Of a DNA stretch of 64,000 bases, positions 8,390 to 17,768 are shown piece after piece (within the stretch, counting starts at the first letter, position 1; each line of letters starts with the position of its first letter). The translations under genes and the position numbers were made by a program. The notes under the pieces were generated by a model, which saw only the letters and a program-made list of their open reading frames with translations, ran no database searches and was not told the origin of the DNA. The DNA comes from Cytobacillus sp. IB215665 (GTDB lineage: Bacteria > Bacillota > Bacilli > Bacillales > SM2101). The stretch spans positions 1 through 64,000 of the forward strand of contig NZ_JAXBME010000013.1 of the NCBI RefSeq assembly GCF_033963835.1. The letters run 5' to 3'.

Positions 8390-8678
8390 GGAATACAGAT
8401 AGAGGAAAAGAATTTAAAAATCAGTTAATTGATAATGCTTTCTCTATTAAACGCTCCTAAAGCATGAAGGGCTGCCCTATGATAATGCAGTTGCAGAAGC
8501 TACATTTAAGATTATTAAGACAGAATTTGTTAAAGAGAGGAAATATGAAAGTTTAGAAGAATTAACACGAGAACTCCATGACTACGTGCATTGGTTTAAT
8601 CATATTCGTATTCATAGCACACTAGGGTATGAAAGTCCTGTTGAGTACAAAACTAGACACCTTAAGAAAGTTGTCTAG
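8390..8678 (+). pseudogene. IS3-family transposase (OrfB) remnant
   Basis: The C-terminal part of the DDE integrase core is readable in two frames: NTDRGKEFKNQLIDNAFS with the second Asp, then, after a stop and a frameshift, HEGLPYDNAVAEATFK with the Glu, IIKTEF and HWFNHIRIHSTLGYESPVEY. This is the typical end of IS3-group transposases. The first Asp and the left end are missing, so it is not active. Confidence 0.8.
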
Positions 8679-8718
8679 TTAGGTGTTGACAGTCCAAAAA
8701 GTGGTGTACAATTCATGG

Positions 8719-8764
8719 GTTGATCTTATACAATATGGCGCGATGACCTAAAATCATCGTTCTG
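8719..8764 (+). repeat. Dispersed GGCGC hairpin repeat, module R7
   Basis: TTGATCTTATACAATATGGCGC, a hybrid of the two lead types, then arms CGATGA / TCATCG. Confidence 0.75.
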
Positions 8765-8807
8765 AAGTTATACTGAATGCATCTAGAATAACTTTAGAAA
8801 AATCAGA

Positions 8808-9338
8808 TTAGTTTGTTGAAAGCAAAGAGTAGACATTCGTATCATATGGAATGTTATTTTGATACATATAGTTTCTAAGAATCCCTTCTTTTTCAAATCC
8901 TAACTTAGCTAATAATTTATTAGATGGTTTGTTATCTATAAAAACAACTGCTCCAATTCGAGTTAGCTCAAGTTCATTAAATCCATATGATAAAACATTA
9001 GTAATTGCTTCAGTTGCATACCCATTTCCCCATCGTTCTGGAAAAAGTGCGTAAGCAATGTCAGCTCTCTTATGTTCGGAAGACCAATCATGAAAACCAA
9101 TGGTTCCAATAATTCTTTCTGTTCCTTTAATTTCAATGCCCCATTTAATCCCTCGTTTTTCCTTGTAGTTAATGGAAAAATTTTTAATTATATTTTTCAC
9201 CTGTCCTATACTTGTTAATGGTTGTTGACCGTAGTGACGTAAAACATCTTCATTTGAAAAACAATTCAAAATATCTTGTGCATCATTTTCTATTAGTTCT
9301 CTCAGCATTAGCCTTTCTGTTTCTAATTTAGGAAACAT
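8808..9338 (-). CDS. GNAT acetyltransferase, RimJ/RimL type
   Basis: A 176-residue protein with the RimJ/RimL layout: LETERLMLREL at the start, WGIEIKGTERIIGTIGFHDW, the acetyl-CoA loop region ERWGNGYATEAI (about 101-112) and NKPSNKLLAKLGFEKEGILR near the end. It transfers an acetyl group from acetyl-CoA to an amine, in this group often a protein N-terminus or small molecule; the substrate is unknown. The ATG follows GGAGTGAGAAT. It is a single gene, convergent with the IS3 remnant. Confidence 0.85.
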   Translation of the reverse strand: MFPKLETERLMLRELIENDAQDILNCFSNEDVLRHYGQQPLTSIGQVKNIIKNFSINYKEKRGIKWGIEIKGTERIIGTIGFHDWSSEHKRADIAYALFPERWGNGYATEAITNVLSYGFNELELTRIGAVVFIDNKPSNKLLAKLGFEKEGILRNYMYQNNIPYDTNVYSLLSTN

Positions 9339-9627
9339 ATTCTCACTCCTTGTATAACAATTTTATACAGTACTCAATCTAAATATTTGTGATTAATAAC
9401 AAATATTTCTAATTAAATAAATTCTCACAAGAAGATAATTAGCAATTTGATCTGTTATGAAGTATAGCGTCACTAGATAAGGTTTAATTAGGAATTAAAA
9501 GGGAGAAAAGGAAAAGTAGGTATTGATATGCTGGGTAACTTACATTAATTTTTTACTTTATTGTTGTTGACTTATGTTGATACTTATAGAAAAAATTACT
9601 TCCATTTTGAGGAGATTCTGTTTAGGG

Positions 9628-9850
9628 TTATTTTCCTGTCCACCTATCGATTCCCGATAATATTATTAACTCTCTAATTGGATAAGCAACACCTTGATGT
9701 ACGTGAAAGTTCTCTGTTTCAATAACCAAACCACCATCTGGCTCTATTAATCCACTTGTTATTGCACAGCTAAGACACTCAGCTTCTACTGTTTTTCCAT
9801 TTGATAAGGTTATTTTCCCAAGCTTTTTCTCCCCATAACAAAAATTTATA
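9628..9850 (-). pseudogene. HIT-like protein remnant
   Basis: An open stretch on the minus strand reads GKITLSNGKTVEAECLSCAI, then SGLIEPDGGLVIETENF and HVHQGVAYPIRELIILS. This resembles the N-terminal third of HIT-family nucleotide hydrolases. It has no start codon in frame (the nearest ATG is out of frame) and stops after about 65 codons, before the HxHxH active site. It is truncated and dead. Confidence 0.5.
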
Positions 9851-10265
9851 AAGTTTCTTTATTCCAGACAACAACCTCATTAGGTTAAAAGAATATGTTT
9901 TACCCCTTGAACTTAGATAAGGTTAGTGTATCATAGGTTTCGACACTTGGAATTAAACTTCCTTTTAGTAGACTTCGTTTTTCTGATGAGGTTATCCAGA
10001 AATTATGATGAAACCTAAACCAATAAACCAATAAACCAATAAACTAATCAACAAAGGGAACGAGGTAGGGGTGCAAAGCAAATTAAACTCATAATGAATT
10101 AATAACTTAGTATATTTTTCAGTAGTTGCTGTTGATTTTATATCATCAAAAATCCAACAACTCCTTTTTTCCGCCAAATATGATAACTCATTATAGTTTG
10201 TTTAAAGTACCATTTGGAAAGAGAACTCCTAAATTTCCTTTGTAAGATGAGATAGAGGTGACAAC
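9851..10265. other. Intergenic region with a short tandem repeat
   Basis: Nothing coding is supported. It contains the tandem octamer described separately. Confidence 0.5.
10017..10044. repeat. Tandem repeat of the octamer AACCAATA
   Basis: Just over three direct copies of CAATAAAC in a row. It is a simple repeat with no evident function; the minus-strand frame across it is not a gene. Confidence 0.7.
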
Positions 10266-10766
10266 ATGGGAATAGAATATAGTGTATATATATTAAAAGA
10301 ATATGCAAAAAATAATTTTTATCCTACTAAGGCGTATATAAGAAACTTTATAAAAAAAAATTCTATATCTGGTATGATTGAACAAAGTGAGCATGATCGA
10401 GTAATATTTTCATTTTTTACTACAAGTGAAATATACAATGAACTAGCAACTGTCATAAAAATGGAATTTGGGTATAATATAGTTGAGTTTTCAACAATAG
10501 CTTATAGACATTATCATTTACACCGATATGATGATTACAATCAGATGATACACTCAGCTACAGCTTACAATGTGGATGAAAACATCTGGGAGTTATATTA
10601 TGATGACGGAATAATTGCACATAAAATCCCTAATATGATAGTAGGCAGCTTAGATGATGGTGGTCTGTATTTATTTAAGGTAGAAATGAATGAAGATGGA
10701 AATGAAACAGAAACTTTAGAAAAAGCATTTAGTAAATGGCTTATAGAGTTTTACAAAGTAAAATAG
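10266..10766 (+). CDS. Hypothetical protein
   Basis: A 166-residue acidic soluble protein with ATG start after AGATAGAGGTGACAAC. It has no signal peptide, membrane segment or catalytic motif. The segment HYHLHRYDDYNQMIHSAT is rich in His and Tyr. I do not recognise the family. It is a single gene, 500 bp from any neighbour. Confidence 0.6.
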   Translation: MGIEYSVYILKEYAKNNFYPTKAYIRNFIKKNSISGMIEQSEHDRVIFSFFTTSEIYNELATVIKMEFGYNIVEFSTIAYRHYHLHRYDDYNQMIHSATAYNVDENIWELYYDDGIIAHKIPNMIVGSLDDGGLYLFKVEMNEDGNETETLEKAFSKWLIEFYKVK

Positions 10767-10984
10767 TTAATTATAGATAGCTAAGGTATGAAAAAGTAGT
10801 TTCTTTTATATAAAGAGTTAAAAATAGCAACAGGGTATATTATTATTTATAAAACAATAAGTGCTCTTGTCTTATTATGAAACATTTGGCTTAAAGTATG
10901 ATTAAGGAAAGCTAATAAATACAATCCAACTTCAACAATTTTTTATAGCATATGGGTCTTTCTCAAATATATGAAACAGAAGTT

Positions 10985-11122
10985 AAAAGAGGCTGGGACA
11001 TAAGTGGAAAACTAACTGGTTTTTATACATTAAGCAAAAATAAAACCGCACGAAATCAAGGTTTATAAATTTGATTTCGTGCGGTTTCTTCATTTTAATT
11101 AGGTTTTGTCCCAGCCTCTTTT
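10985..11122. repeat. Nested perfect inverted repeat (GAGGCTGGGACA element)
   Basis: The outer arms AAAAGAGGCTGGGACA (10985-11000) and their exact complement (11107-11122) are 16 bp. The inner arms AAACCGCACGAAATCAA (11043-11059) and complement (11071-11087) are 17 bp. T-tracts follow both right arms. The GAGGCTGGGACA type of arm is common in Firmicutes as a small dispersed terminator-like element. Confidence 0.8.
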
Positions 11123-11200
11123 TTATACTTTAATATTTCATAAGGCAACTAAAAAACTTCTTCATGTCACAACTGAGTTGTAATATCATTGACAACTTAA

Positions 11201-11274
11201 TCGTGAAAAGATAATCTTTCACGAAAATGCCAGTGGTTTTCTTCCTCAGTCGGGCCATATTGTGGAATAACAAG
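11201..11274 (+). repeat. Dispersed repeat R8: hairpin plus mirrored right end
   Basis: TCGTGAAA / TTTCACGA form a hairpin, followed after 26 nt by CGGGCCATATTGTGGAATAA, the exact inverse of the family lead. It can be read as a plus-oriented copy that lost its left end, or as a minus-oriented copy. Confidence 0.7.
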
Positions 11275-11319
11275 TATTTTTATTTAATCATTTTTTTAGT
11301 AATAAATTGTAGGGAAATC

Positions 11320-11380
11320 GGTAACTGCCGCTGTGAGTATTGAAGAAGCCCCGTTCATATTTAAAAGGGATTAATTACTA
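11320..11380. other. Relic of the YVTN-gene 3' terminator region
   Basis: GCTGTGAGTATTGAAGAAGC followed by CCCGTTC is nearly the same as the sequence between the YVTN genes at 30566-30590. No propeller coding sequence remains here. It suggests that another array copy, or a fragment of one, was once present. Confidence 0.4.
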
Positions 11381-11550
11381 GTGCATCGAGGTGTAAATTC
11401 TTCGTTTCATATTATTTATGTTCGAAGACTTAGTGTTGTTTTTATTAGTAAAAGAGAACCGAAAATAAGTAAGGGAAGAGCCTCAGCTAAAAATGAGGTC
11501 ACTTTAAATATTCAGTGACTTGATTTCATGTGACTCGTGTAATATAATTT

Positions 11551-11571
11551 AAATCGTAATCATTACGATTT
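11551..11571 (+). promoter_or_regulatory. Zur box
   Basis: A perfect 21-bp palindrome with arms AAATCGTAAT and ATTACGATTT around one central C. It is identical to the Bacillus Zur consensus and sits 20 bp before the FAD oxidoreductase start. The zinc-loaded Zur repressor should bind here and shut off the three-gene operon when zinc is sufficient. Confidence 0.9.
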
Positions 11572-11591
11572 AAGAGAAAGGAGACATATTA

Positions 11592-12752
11592 GTGTATGAA
11601 TTGGCCATAATTGGTGGCGGGGTTCATGGCTGTACGATAGCGAACTACTTAATAAAAAGTGGTAAAACGACGATTGATGAACTGTTAATTATCGATCCTC
11701 ATAAAGAACCGATGAGGAAATGGAAAAAATTAACTAACAGGATTGGTATGGAATATTTACGTTCACCTTCTGTTCATCATATTGATGTTAATGCATTTAG
11801 TCTTCAAAACTTTAGTAAATCATTCAAACATACAGATTTTTACGGTCATTATAAGAGACCTTCTCTTACTTTGTTTAATGAGCATTGTGATTCTATTATT
11901 AAAGATATTCGGCTTAAAGATTACTGGGAACAAGGAAGAGTCATACATGTTAATAAAGAAACTGGAAAATGGAAGATTGAAACGGATAAAGGCAAGTCAG
12001 TCTTATCAAATAATCTTGTCATTTCCATTAGTGTTAATGAGCAATTACATATTCCTGAATGGGCAAAAGAATTAGACATAGGAATAGCTGGCCATGTTTC
12101 ACATATTTTCAGTGAAGAGCTTACAAGCCTTAAGAACTTACAACCACCTGTTGTGGTTGTGGGTGGAGGAATAACAGCAGCACATACTGTAATCAAGCTT
12201 TGTAATTTGTTTCCAAGAAAAGTTACATTACTATCAAGACACAGGCTTCGTGTACATGAATTAGATAGTGATCCGGGATGGCTCGGCCCGAAATACATGA
12301 AGTTTTTTTCTGAAATAACAGATTATAAAATACGGAGAGAACAAATAACTCATGCAAGTCACAAGGGATCAATACCAAAGGAAATCTATCAGAAATTAAT
12401 AAGACTAGAAAAACAAGAAACATTACGAATCGTTTATGATGAGGTTGAATTAGCTAGTCAACATAATAGTGAAATTTTATTAAATCATAAAAGTGGTACT
12501 CGCGACCTTGTTAAGACTATAATCTTAGCTACTGGATTTGAGTCAAAACTTCCGGAAAAAAGTTGGTTAAAACAATTGATTCAGAACGAAAATTTGATGT
12601 GTGCAAATTGTGGATATCCAATTGTAAGTCAAAGGTTAGAGTGGTGTCCCCATTTATATGTTTCAGGACCATTAGCTGAGCTTGAGATTGGACCTGTAGC
12701 AAGGAATATTTCTGGGGCAAGGAAGGCTGCAGAAAGAATCGTAACTAATTAA
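11592..12752 (+). CDS. Zur-regulated FAD/NAD(P)-binding oxidoreductase
   Basis: A 386-residue flavoprotein. Residues 5-13 (AIIGGGVHG) are the FAD dinucleotide-binding loop, and residues 186-198 ([13 protein letters not shown]) the second, NAD(P)-binding loop. ILATGFES near residue 310 is the usual third motif, and CANCGYP near 335 is a Cys pair. The overall layout is that of flavin monooxygenase-like proteins related to ornithine/lysine N-hydroxylases. It starts at GTG after GAAAGGAGACATATTA. It is the first gene of the operon behind the Zur box, 13 nt before cobW, so it is expressed in zinc starvation. Its substrate is unknown; a role in making or handling a zinc ligand is possible but unproven. 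Confidence 0.8.
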   Translation: MYELAIIGGGVHGCTIANYLIKSGKTTIDELLIIDPHKEPMRKWKKLTNRIGMEYLRSPSVHHIDVNAFSLQNFSKSFKHTDFYGHYKRPSLTLFNEHCDSIIKDIRLKDYWEQGRVIHVNKETGKWKIETDKGKSVLSNNLVISISVNEQLHIPEWAKELDIGIAGHVSHIFSEELTSLKNLQPPVVVVGGGITAAHTVIKLCNLFPRKVTLLSRHRLRVHELDSDPGWLGPKYMKFFSEITDYKIRREQITHASHKGSIPKEIYQKLIRLEKQETLRIVYDEVELASQHNSEILLNHKSGTRDLVKTIILATGFESKLPEKSWLKQLIQNENLMCANCGYPIVSQRLEWCPHLYVSGPLAELEIGPVARNISGARKAAERIVTN

Positions 12753-12765
12753 AGGAGAGGTTGTT

Positions 12766-13950
12766 TTGAAAAAGAAAATACCAGTTACAGTTTTAAGTGG
12801 TTACCTTGGTTCGGGTAAAACAACATTGTTAAATCATATCTTAGCGAACAAAGAAAATAAGAAAATTGCGGTTATTGTTAATGATATGAGTGAAGTGAAT
12901 ATTGATGCTTCAATGATAAAGCAAAAAAGTTTTTCAAGAACGGAAGAGAAAATGGTTGAGCTACAAAATGGTTGTATTTGCTGTACATTACGTGAGGATT
13001 TAATGATTGAAGTGGAAAGGCTTGTGAAATCAGGGGATATTGATTATATCGTGATTGAATCGACTGGGATATCAGAGCCGATTCCTGTAGCCCAAACATT
13101 TACGTACATGGATGAGGAATTGAATATCAACTTATCCGAATTTTGTAGGTTGGATACGATGGTGACGGTGGTGGATGGCAATCGCTTCTGGCATGACTTT
13201 GCTTCAGGAGAGACGCTGTTAGATCGTAAACAAGCCAATAATGACAACGATCAACGAGAAGTAGTTGAACTGTTAATAGATCAAATTGAATTTGCAGATG
13301 TCATCCTACTAAACAAAACAGATTTAATTGAAGAGATTGATGTTAAAGAATTACACTCTGTTCTTAGAAAGTTAAATCCAGAAGCAAAAATTTATAAAAC
13401 AGTAAATGCACAAGTACCTTTAGATACTGTTCTTAACACACAACTGTTTGATTTTGATCGAGCAAGTCAAGGTGCAGGTTGGATTAAAGAGTTAAACGAA
13501 GAACACATTCCTGAAACGGATGAGTATGGTATCTCATCCTTTGTCCATCGAAGTAGAAGACCGTTCCATCCTGAAAGATGGAAGCAATGGCTTGAAAATT
13601 GGCCGGTAGATGTTGTTCGAGCAAAAGGATTTTTCTGGCTTGCAACACGAAACAATATGTCTGGTTTAATTTCTCAAGCAGGACCATCAATTATGCTTCA
13701 AGGAGCCGGCGAATGGGTGGCAGCTTATCCGGAAAATGAAAGAAATCAACTTTTGAAAGAAGAACCAGAACTTGTAGCCAAATGGGATCCAATCTATGGA
13801 GATCGAATGAATGAAATTGTATTTATTGGGCTCGAAATGAATCAAAAGGAGATTGCAGCTTCAATAGAGGAATGCCTGTTGACCGATATAGAGATGAATA
13901 GCGATTGGTCACTATTTAAAGACGAATTACCCACATTTATTGAAGATTAA
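12766..13950 (+). CDS. CobW/ZagA family GTP-dependent zinc metallochaperone
   Basis: A 394-residue G3E-family GTPase. Walker [10 protein letters not shown] is at residues 12-20, the metal-binding CxCC motif (NGCICC) at 68-73, ESTGISEP follows as the Walker B/switch region, LNKTDL is the guanine-specificity motif, and a CobW C-terminal domain occupies about 250-390. It is the ZagA/YciC type, which uses GTP (or ZTP) to deliver zinc to apoenzymes when zinc is short. It starts at TTG after AAAGGAGAGG. It lies between the FAD protein and rpmG in the Zur operon, which supports the zinc role. Confidence 0.88.
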   Translation: MKKKIPVTVLSGYLGSGKTTLLNHILANKENKKIAVIVNDMSEVNIDASMIKQKSFSRTEEKMVELQNGCICCTLREDLMIEVERLVKSGDIDYIVIESTGISEPIPVAQTFTYMDEELNINLSEFCRLDTMVTVVDGNRFWHDFASGETLLDRKQANNDNDQREVVELLIDQIEFADVILLNKTDLIEEIDVKELHSVLRKLNPEAKIYKTVNAQVPLDTVLNTQLFDFDRASQGAGWIKELNEEHIPETDEYGISSFVHRSRRPFHPERWKQWLENWPVDVVRAKGFFWLATRNNMSGLISQAGPSIMLQGAGEWVAAYPENERNQLLKEEPELVAKWDPIYGDRMNEIVFIGLEMNQKEIAASIEECLLTDIEMNSDWSLFKDELPTFIED

Positions 13951-13970
13951 ATTCTAGGAGGAAACAAATC

Positions 13971-14120
13971 ATGAGAGTAAAAATTACACTAGCCTGTACA
14001 GAAACTGGAGACCGTAACTACATTACTACAAAAAATAAGAGAAACAACCCAGACCGAATTGAATTAATAAAATATTCACCAAGACTAAAAAGACGTACAT
14101 TGCATAGAGAAACGAAATAA
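13971..14120 (+). CDS. rpmG: 50S ribosomal protein L33, zinc-independent (C-minus) paralog
   Basis: A 49-residue ORF with the ribosome binding site AGGAGGAAACAAATC. The sequence [20 protein letters not shown] and [20 protein letters not shown] is L33. The zinc-ribbon cysteine pairs of the C-plus form are absent (only one Cys, at residue 9), so it needs no zinc. In Bacillus such paralogs replace the zinc-containing L33 in ribosomes during zinc starvation and so free zinc. It is the last gene of the Zur-controlled operon, 20 nt after cobW, which fits this role exactly. Confidence 0.92.
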   Translation: MRVKITLACTETGDRNYITTKNKRNNPDRIELIKYSPRLKRRTLHRETK

Positions 14121-14237
14121 TGCTGTTTTTAAACTTGAATGTGACTCATTGTTAGGAAAAAGAAATTATAAAAGTTTTTTGGCGTAGATATTGAAACAGG
14201 TAGATCTAAGTAGAAATAACCTAATACAAATCTTAAA

Positions 14238-14300
14238 TCCAAGTCTTCAGCAAAATGGCTCAAGAATGTTGTAAAGGCTATCCGTAACCTAAAGAATGAA
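14238..14300 (+). repeat. Dispersed repeat, module R9a (AAGAATGT-type)
   Basis: CAGCAAAATGGCTCAAGAAT followed by GTTGTAAAGGCTATCCG. It is a decayed relative of modules at 4528, 19571 and 56463. Confidence 0.5.
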
Positions 14301-14449
14301 TCTACCTTTTATAATAGGGCAATCTGAAATGGACTGTCATGGACGAAGAAATATTAAATATTACTGAATTGGGAGTTTTATATAAAATTTTTTTAATAGC
14401 GTTTATACATTTTTCTGTACCACTCAAAAATAGATTAACCAAATAACAA

Positions 14450-14516
14450 TTGGTCGACCTCATAATACGATTTGGCGCGCTTTTCAGTAACAAACAGAAA
14501 AGCGCCCTTTTTATTG
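14450..14516 (+). repeat. Dispersed GGCGC hairpin repeat, module R9b (CATAATACGAT-type)
   Basis: GACCTCATAATACGATTTGG, then a strong hairpin with arms GGCGCGCTTTTC / GAAAAGCGCC and CTTTTTATT. It is a well-formed rho-independent terminator shape. Confidence 0.85.
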
Positions 14517-14790
14517 ATCGGACTTTTTATTTAGTTTTATCTTTAATGTTGTTTTTAACATAATAATCCAAACTGTACAGCTTTCTTTCCAAATGGTACT
14601 TTTTGTTGGCTTTCAAGAAGTAAATCTAAATTGCCCTGAATGATGCACTTCTGTTTTCTGATGAAATGTTCCTCATTTATTTAGAAATAAATTGAAACCT
14701 TTAGGATAATAATCCGTATTAAATTCATTACGTCTCTGAAAGAAGCTTAGTTATTCATGTATCATCAAAAAAGTATAAGGGGTGATTCGT

Positions 14791-16002
14791 ATGAAAAAAA
14801 GCTTATTTTTTATGTTCATTAGTTTTTCGCTTGTTCTAAGCGCGTCTTCTACAGAGAACTCTACAAAAGAAGGGAATGAATTATCAGAAAGATCAGACTT
14901 TGTTGAAGAATCAACAATAGAAAATACTACATCAGATCAAGTACGAGGTGAGAGTCAAAATTCAAACAACTTGGATTTATATAGCAAAATTGATAAAGCT
15001 GTAACTCGCTACGAAGAATACTATGATTTTTCAGGAGCTGTATACGTCGGTATGAAAGGTGAGGAAATATTCTCTAAAACGTTTGGTAAGGCCAACTATG
15101 ATAAAGATACCCCAAATACCTTAGATACTAAATTCATGATGGCATCAGTGACTAAACAATTTACAGCTGCAGCGATATTACTACTAGAAGAAGGAGGATT
15201 GCTAGAGCTTGATCATCAAGTTACAGATTACATTCCTGAAATTACTCATTGGGAAGGGATTACGATTCATCATCTATTATCAATGTCGTCTGGAATTGTA
15301 AATTCAGATCATAGAAAATTACTTGAGAACATTAATAAATTTCTTGAAAATTCAGATGTTACCCCATTGCTAGCCCCAGAAGAATCCATTGGTATATATA
15401 AAGACATTCCCCTTAACTTTAAACCTGGTGAAAGATATGAATATAGTAATTCAAATTATTTAATATTAGGGTTGATCATAGAACGAATATCGGGTATTCC
15501 ATACGAATTATTTTTAGAAGAGAATATTTTTGAACCTCTAGGGATGTCGAATTCGGGCTATAGTATTGACTGGGATATTCAAGATAACAAAGCCATTGGA
15601 TGGTATAAAAAAAGTCATTTTGAAAATGAGGTATATCCTATCCATTTTGACTATTTCTTGTATCATTCTTCTGGGGGTTTGTATACAACTATAAATGATT
15701 TAGTGACATGGGATAGAGCCTTATATTCTGAAAAATTATTAAAAAAAGAGACAATAGCTAAGATGTATGCTCCTTATACTAAGATTTCATCCAACGATGA
15801 ATATGGGTATGGGTGGTTTACAAATGGAGATACTGTTGAACATTCAGGATCTGTACCAGGATTTATATCCCATATTTACCGTGAGCTTGATACAGAACTT
15901 GTCATTATTATTTTAAGCAATAATGAATCCTTAGTTGGGGGAGTGTTGGATATCTTAACAAATGACCTAAAAGAATTGTTACAGGTGAAAAGTGATGATT
16001 AA
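14791..16002 (+). CDS. Class C beta-lactamase-like serine hydrolase (exported)
   Basis: A 403-residue protein of the penicillin-binding/serine beta-lactamase fold. It has the catalytic SVTK (SxxK, Ser119-Lys122), the YSN triad at 218-220 and an HSG motif in VEHSGSVPGF near the end. The N-terminus is a lipoprotein-type signal peptide, but the lipobox ends LSAS instead of LSAC: Ser19 replaces the lipidated Cys seen in the paralog at 26598. It would therefore be released or anchored by its signal, not lipidated. I chose the ATG at 14791 (AAGGGGTGAT upstream) over the GTG at 14782. The substrate is unknown; such proteins are usually peptidases or esterases acting on cell-wall fragments. Confidence 0.85.
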   Translation: MKKSLFFMFISFSLVLSASSTENSTKEGNELSERSDFVEESTIENTTSDQVRGESQNSNNLDLYSKIDKAVTRYEEYYDFSGAVYVGMKGEEIFSKTFGKANYDKDTPNTLDTKFMMASVTKQFTAAAILLLEEGGLLELDHQVTDYIPEITHWEGITIHHLLSMSSGIVNSDHRKLLENINKFLENSDVTPLLAPEESIGIYKDIPLNFKPGERYEYSNSNYLILGLIIERISGIPYELFLEENIFEPLGMSNSGYSIDWDIQDNKAIGWYKKSHFENEVYPIHFDYFLYHSSGGLYTTINDLVTWDRALYSEKLLKKETIAKMYAPYTKISSNDEYGYGWFTNGDTVEHSGSVPGFISHIYRELDTELVIIILSNNESLVGGVLDILTNDLKELLQVKSDD

Positions 16003-16098
16003 AAATAAAAAGAGATCCCAATTTTTTACTAAACACAATGACAAGTGAGTCGAATAGACTAAGATAAGCTTATCTTACTACTGGATTTCATGAAAATA

Positions 16099-16155
16099 TT
16101 ATTCAACAATATGGCGCTGTTCTGTAATATGACAGTCCGTTTTTTATAATTTTAC
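16099..16155 (+). repeat. Dispersed GGCGC hairpin repeat, module R10
   Basis: TTATTCAACAATATGGCGC, arms CTGT / ACAG and then TCCGTTTTTTATAA. It lies about 100 nt after the serine hydrolase stop and could terminate it. Confidence 0.8.
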
Positions 16156-16307
16156 AATTACATTAATACGCAATTACCAAAAAATAGAACTTGCGGACGA
16201 TACCTTTCTTCTAAACCAATATTAGTCAATTCTTTTTTTCATTCAGCGAGATTATCTATAAAGTAGTGTATTAGAAAATAAGGAAAAATACTCATCTATT
16301 ACAAACC

Positions 16308-16862
16308 TCAATTAAGTAATTCTCTTAATTCGATTATGATAATGACTATGCCTTCATAATCATCGTTATTAAGTTCATCTATTTTGTGTAAGGTTGTATA
16401 GTATGCAAATGCAGAATCTAATACTGCTTGAAATAGTAGATTTCTTGGTGCGCATCCGTGATATTCATACTTTTCTTCATTACCTTCTTTAAAAATGATA
16501 AATTCTACATCCTCACCTTTATTGTTAATACGGATACGACTGTAGTATACACCCAGTGTTTGTGTTAATGATTTAAAACCATTTTTATAAAATTCAGCTA
16601 GTGCATACATTACGTCTTGAATAAGTTCAAGCTCACGCACACCTGGCCCTATTAAAATCTGATCTTTATAAGTGATCAACATAGCATTTTCTATCCATTC
16701 TCCTAGTTCTTCATCTATACAAAGTTCTCCTTTTTTAACCTTGCTAACATCATAATAAAAAAAATCAGGATAATTATGGTGGTTTTTGGGGGTGTTACTT
16801 AAATCAATATCTTTGATTGGTTTAGTGTGACCTTTGGATATGTATGTTTTAACTTCAATCAA
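16308..16862 (-). CDS. Hypothetical protein
   Basis: A 184-residue soluble acidic protein. The start is TTG, chosen because CAGGAGGACAAGAA precedes it. It contains YYDVSKVKKGELCIDEELGE and a very hydrophobic C-terminal strand (EGIVIIIIELRELL), but no motif I recognise. Single gene on the minus strand, convergent with the serine hydrolase. Its size and composition are like those of small immunity-type proteins, but there is no toxin gene beside it. Confidence 0.6.
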   Translation of the reverse strand: MIEVKTYISKGHTKPIKDIDLSNTPKNHHNYPDFFYYDVSKVKKGELCIDEELGEWIENAMLITYKDQILIGPGVRELELIQDVMYALAEFYKNGFKSLTQTLGVYYSRIRINNKGEDVEFIIFKEGNEEKYEYHGCAPRNLLFQAVLDSAFAYYTTLHKIDELNNDDYEGIVIIIIELRELLN

Positions 16863-17358
16863 TTCTTGTCCTCCTGAAAAAAAGTATAAATCTTATAATA
16901 ACGTACTTTCATCATATGTAACAGTTAATCAATGATAAATATTAATTAAGTAGACTTCCATCTTATATAGGTAAAAATAAACCAGAAATACAATCAAAAA
17001 AAGATCAAGTAATCTTCTACAAATGGGTGCTTTGATTATGTAAGAAAATACCGAGAAATTGATTCAATTATTAATAAGAAACACATAAATTCTATAGGGG
17101 AAGAAGCCATTTTTATCAATCTTGTTTCAAAATGGCTACTAACCTGTATATTCACCAGTTGAGCATAGAAAGAAAAGAGATTACCAGAATATCGTATTTT
17201 TATGAGCATGAACATCAAATACCAATAGGTGAAAAGCAGCTTGAATATTATACAACCTTTTACACAACAGAGCTAACAGAAGACTTGGTACCATTGACTA
17301 TAGAATTTATAACAGATGGTTCCAAACAATAGCATAGAGTGATAGTCTGTGACAGAAA
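16863..17358. other. Intergenic region
   Basis: It holds the hairpin at 17105-17137. A 66-codon plus-strand frame (17132-17332) starts inside that hairpin and has no ribosome binding site; its sequence (TTFYTTELTEDLVPLTIEFI) looks somewhat protein-like, so a degraded gene tail is possible. Confidence 0.35.
17105..17137. repeat. Dispersed hairpin with conserved loop (copy 1 of 3)
   Basis: AGCCATTTT / AAAATGGCT around the loop TATCAATCTTGTTTC. Copies with changed arms and the same loop are at 20942 and 22493. Confidence 0.6.
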
Positions 17359-17679
17359 TTAAATTACAAATAATATAATAATTACTACAGAAAGAATAGC
17401 TCTTATTGTATGATGAAATAAATTAAGCTTATGGTGCATGTATAGTCCATTATATATTGCTAATAAATGTAGCGTTATCAAACAGGTGGCTAAAACATAA
17501 AACAACACCGAGTTCGTTACAACTAAAATAGCCGTACCAATTAATACTAAACCAGAGATTACCATACTCAGAGCTGCCCAGGTTGGAATTAATTTTTTCG
17601 GAAATTGTAAAAGTCCACTTAAGATACACGTTCCACCATAAAAACTTGCTAAACAAATTGCCAAAACTAAAGATATCAT
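17359..17679 (-). CDS. Small integral membrane protein, divergent from merR
   Basis: A 106-residue protein with four predicted transmembrane segments and almost no soluble part; the loop YNGLYMHHKLNLFHH is on one face. The ATG follows GGAGGTGACTGACAT. It is transcribed divergently from the MerR regulator with a 16-bp palindrome between them, so it is the likely regulated target. I do not recognise the family; small four-helix membrane proteins beside MerR regulators are often efflux or stress proteins. Confidence 0.65.
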   Translation of the reverse strand: MISLVLAICLASFYGGTCILSGLLQFPKKLIPTWAALSMVISGLVLIGTAILVVTNSVLFYVLATCLITLHLLAIYNGLYMHHKLNLFHHTIRAILSVVIIILFVI

Positions 17680-17724
17680 ATGTCAGTCACCTCCATTTCC
17701 TAGTATTCATAGTGATTTAACCAT

Positions 17725-17740
17725 GTGTGGTTAACCACAC
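17725..17740. promoter_or_regulatory. Palindromic operator between merR and the membrane-protein gene
   Basis: GTGTGGTTAACCACAC is a perfect 16-bp palindrome in the divergent promoter region, 29 bp before the merR start. It is a good candidate MerR-family binding site. Confidence 0.65.
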
Positions 17741-17768
17741 GTCAATACAAATATAAGGAGGGAGTAAA

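Larger units (their letters stand above)
14121..14790. other. Intergenic region with a two-module repeat
   Basis: No gene is supported; the minus-strand frame at 14302-14493 lacks a ribosome binding site. It contains repeat modules R9a and R9b. Confidence 0.5.

Noticed and set aside
9992-10177. 61-codon minus-strand frame
   Set aside because: It runs through the tandem octamer and has no family pattern or good start.
17132-17332. 66-codon plus-strand frame
   Set aside because: Its ATG lies in a repeated hairpin and has no ribosome binding site; at most a gene tail.
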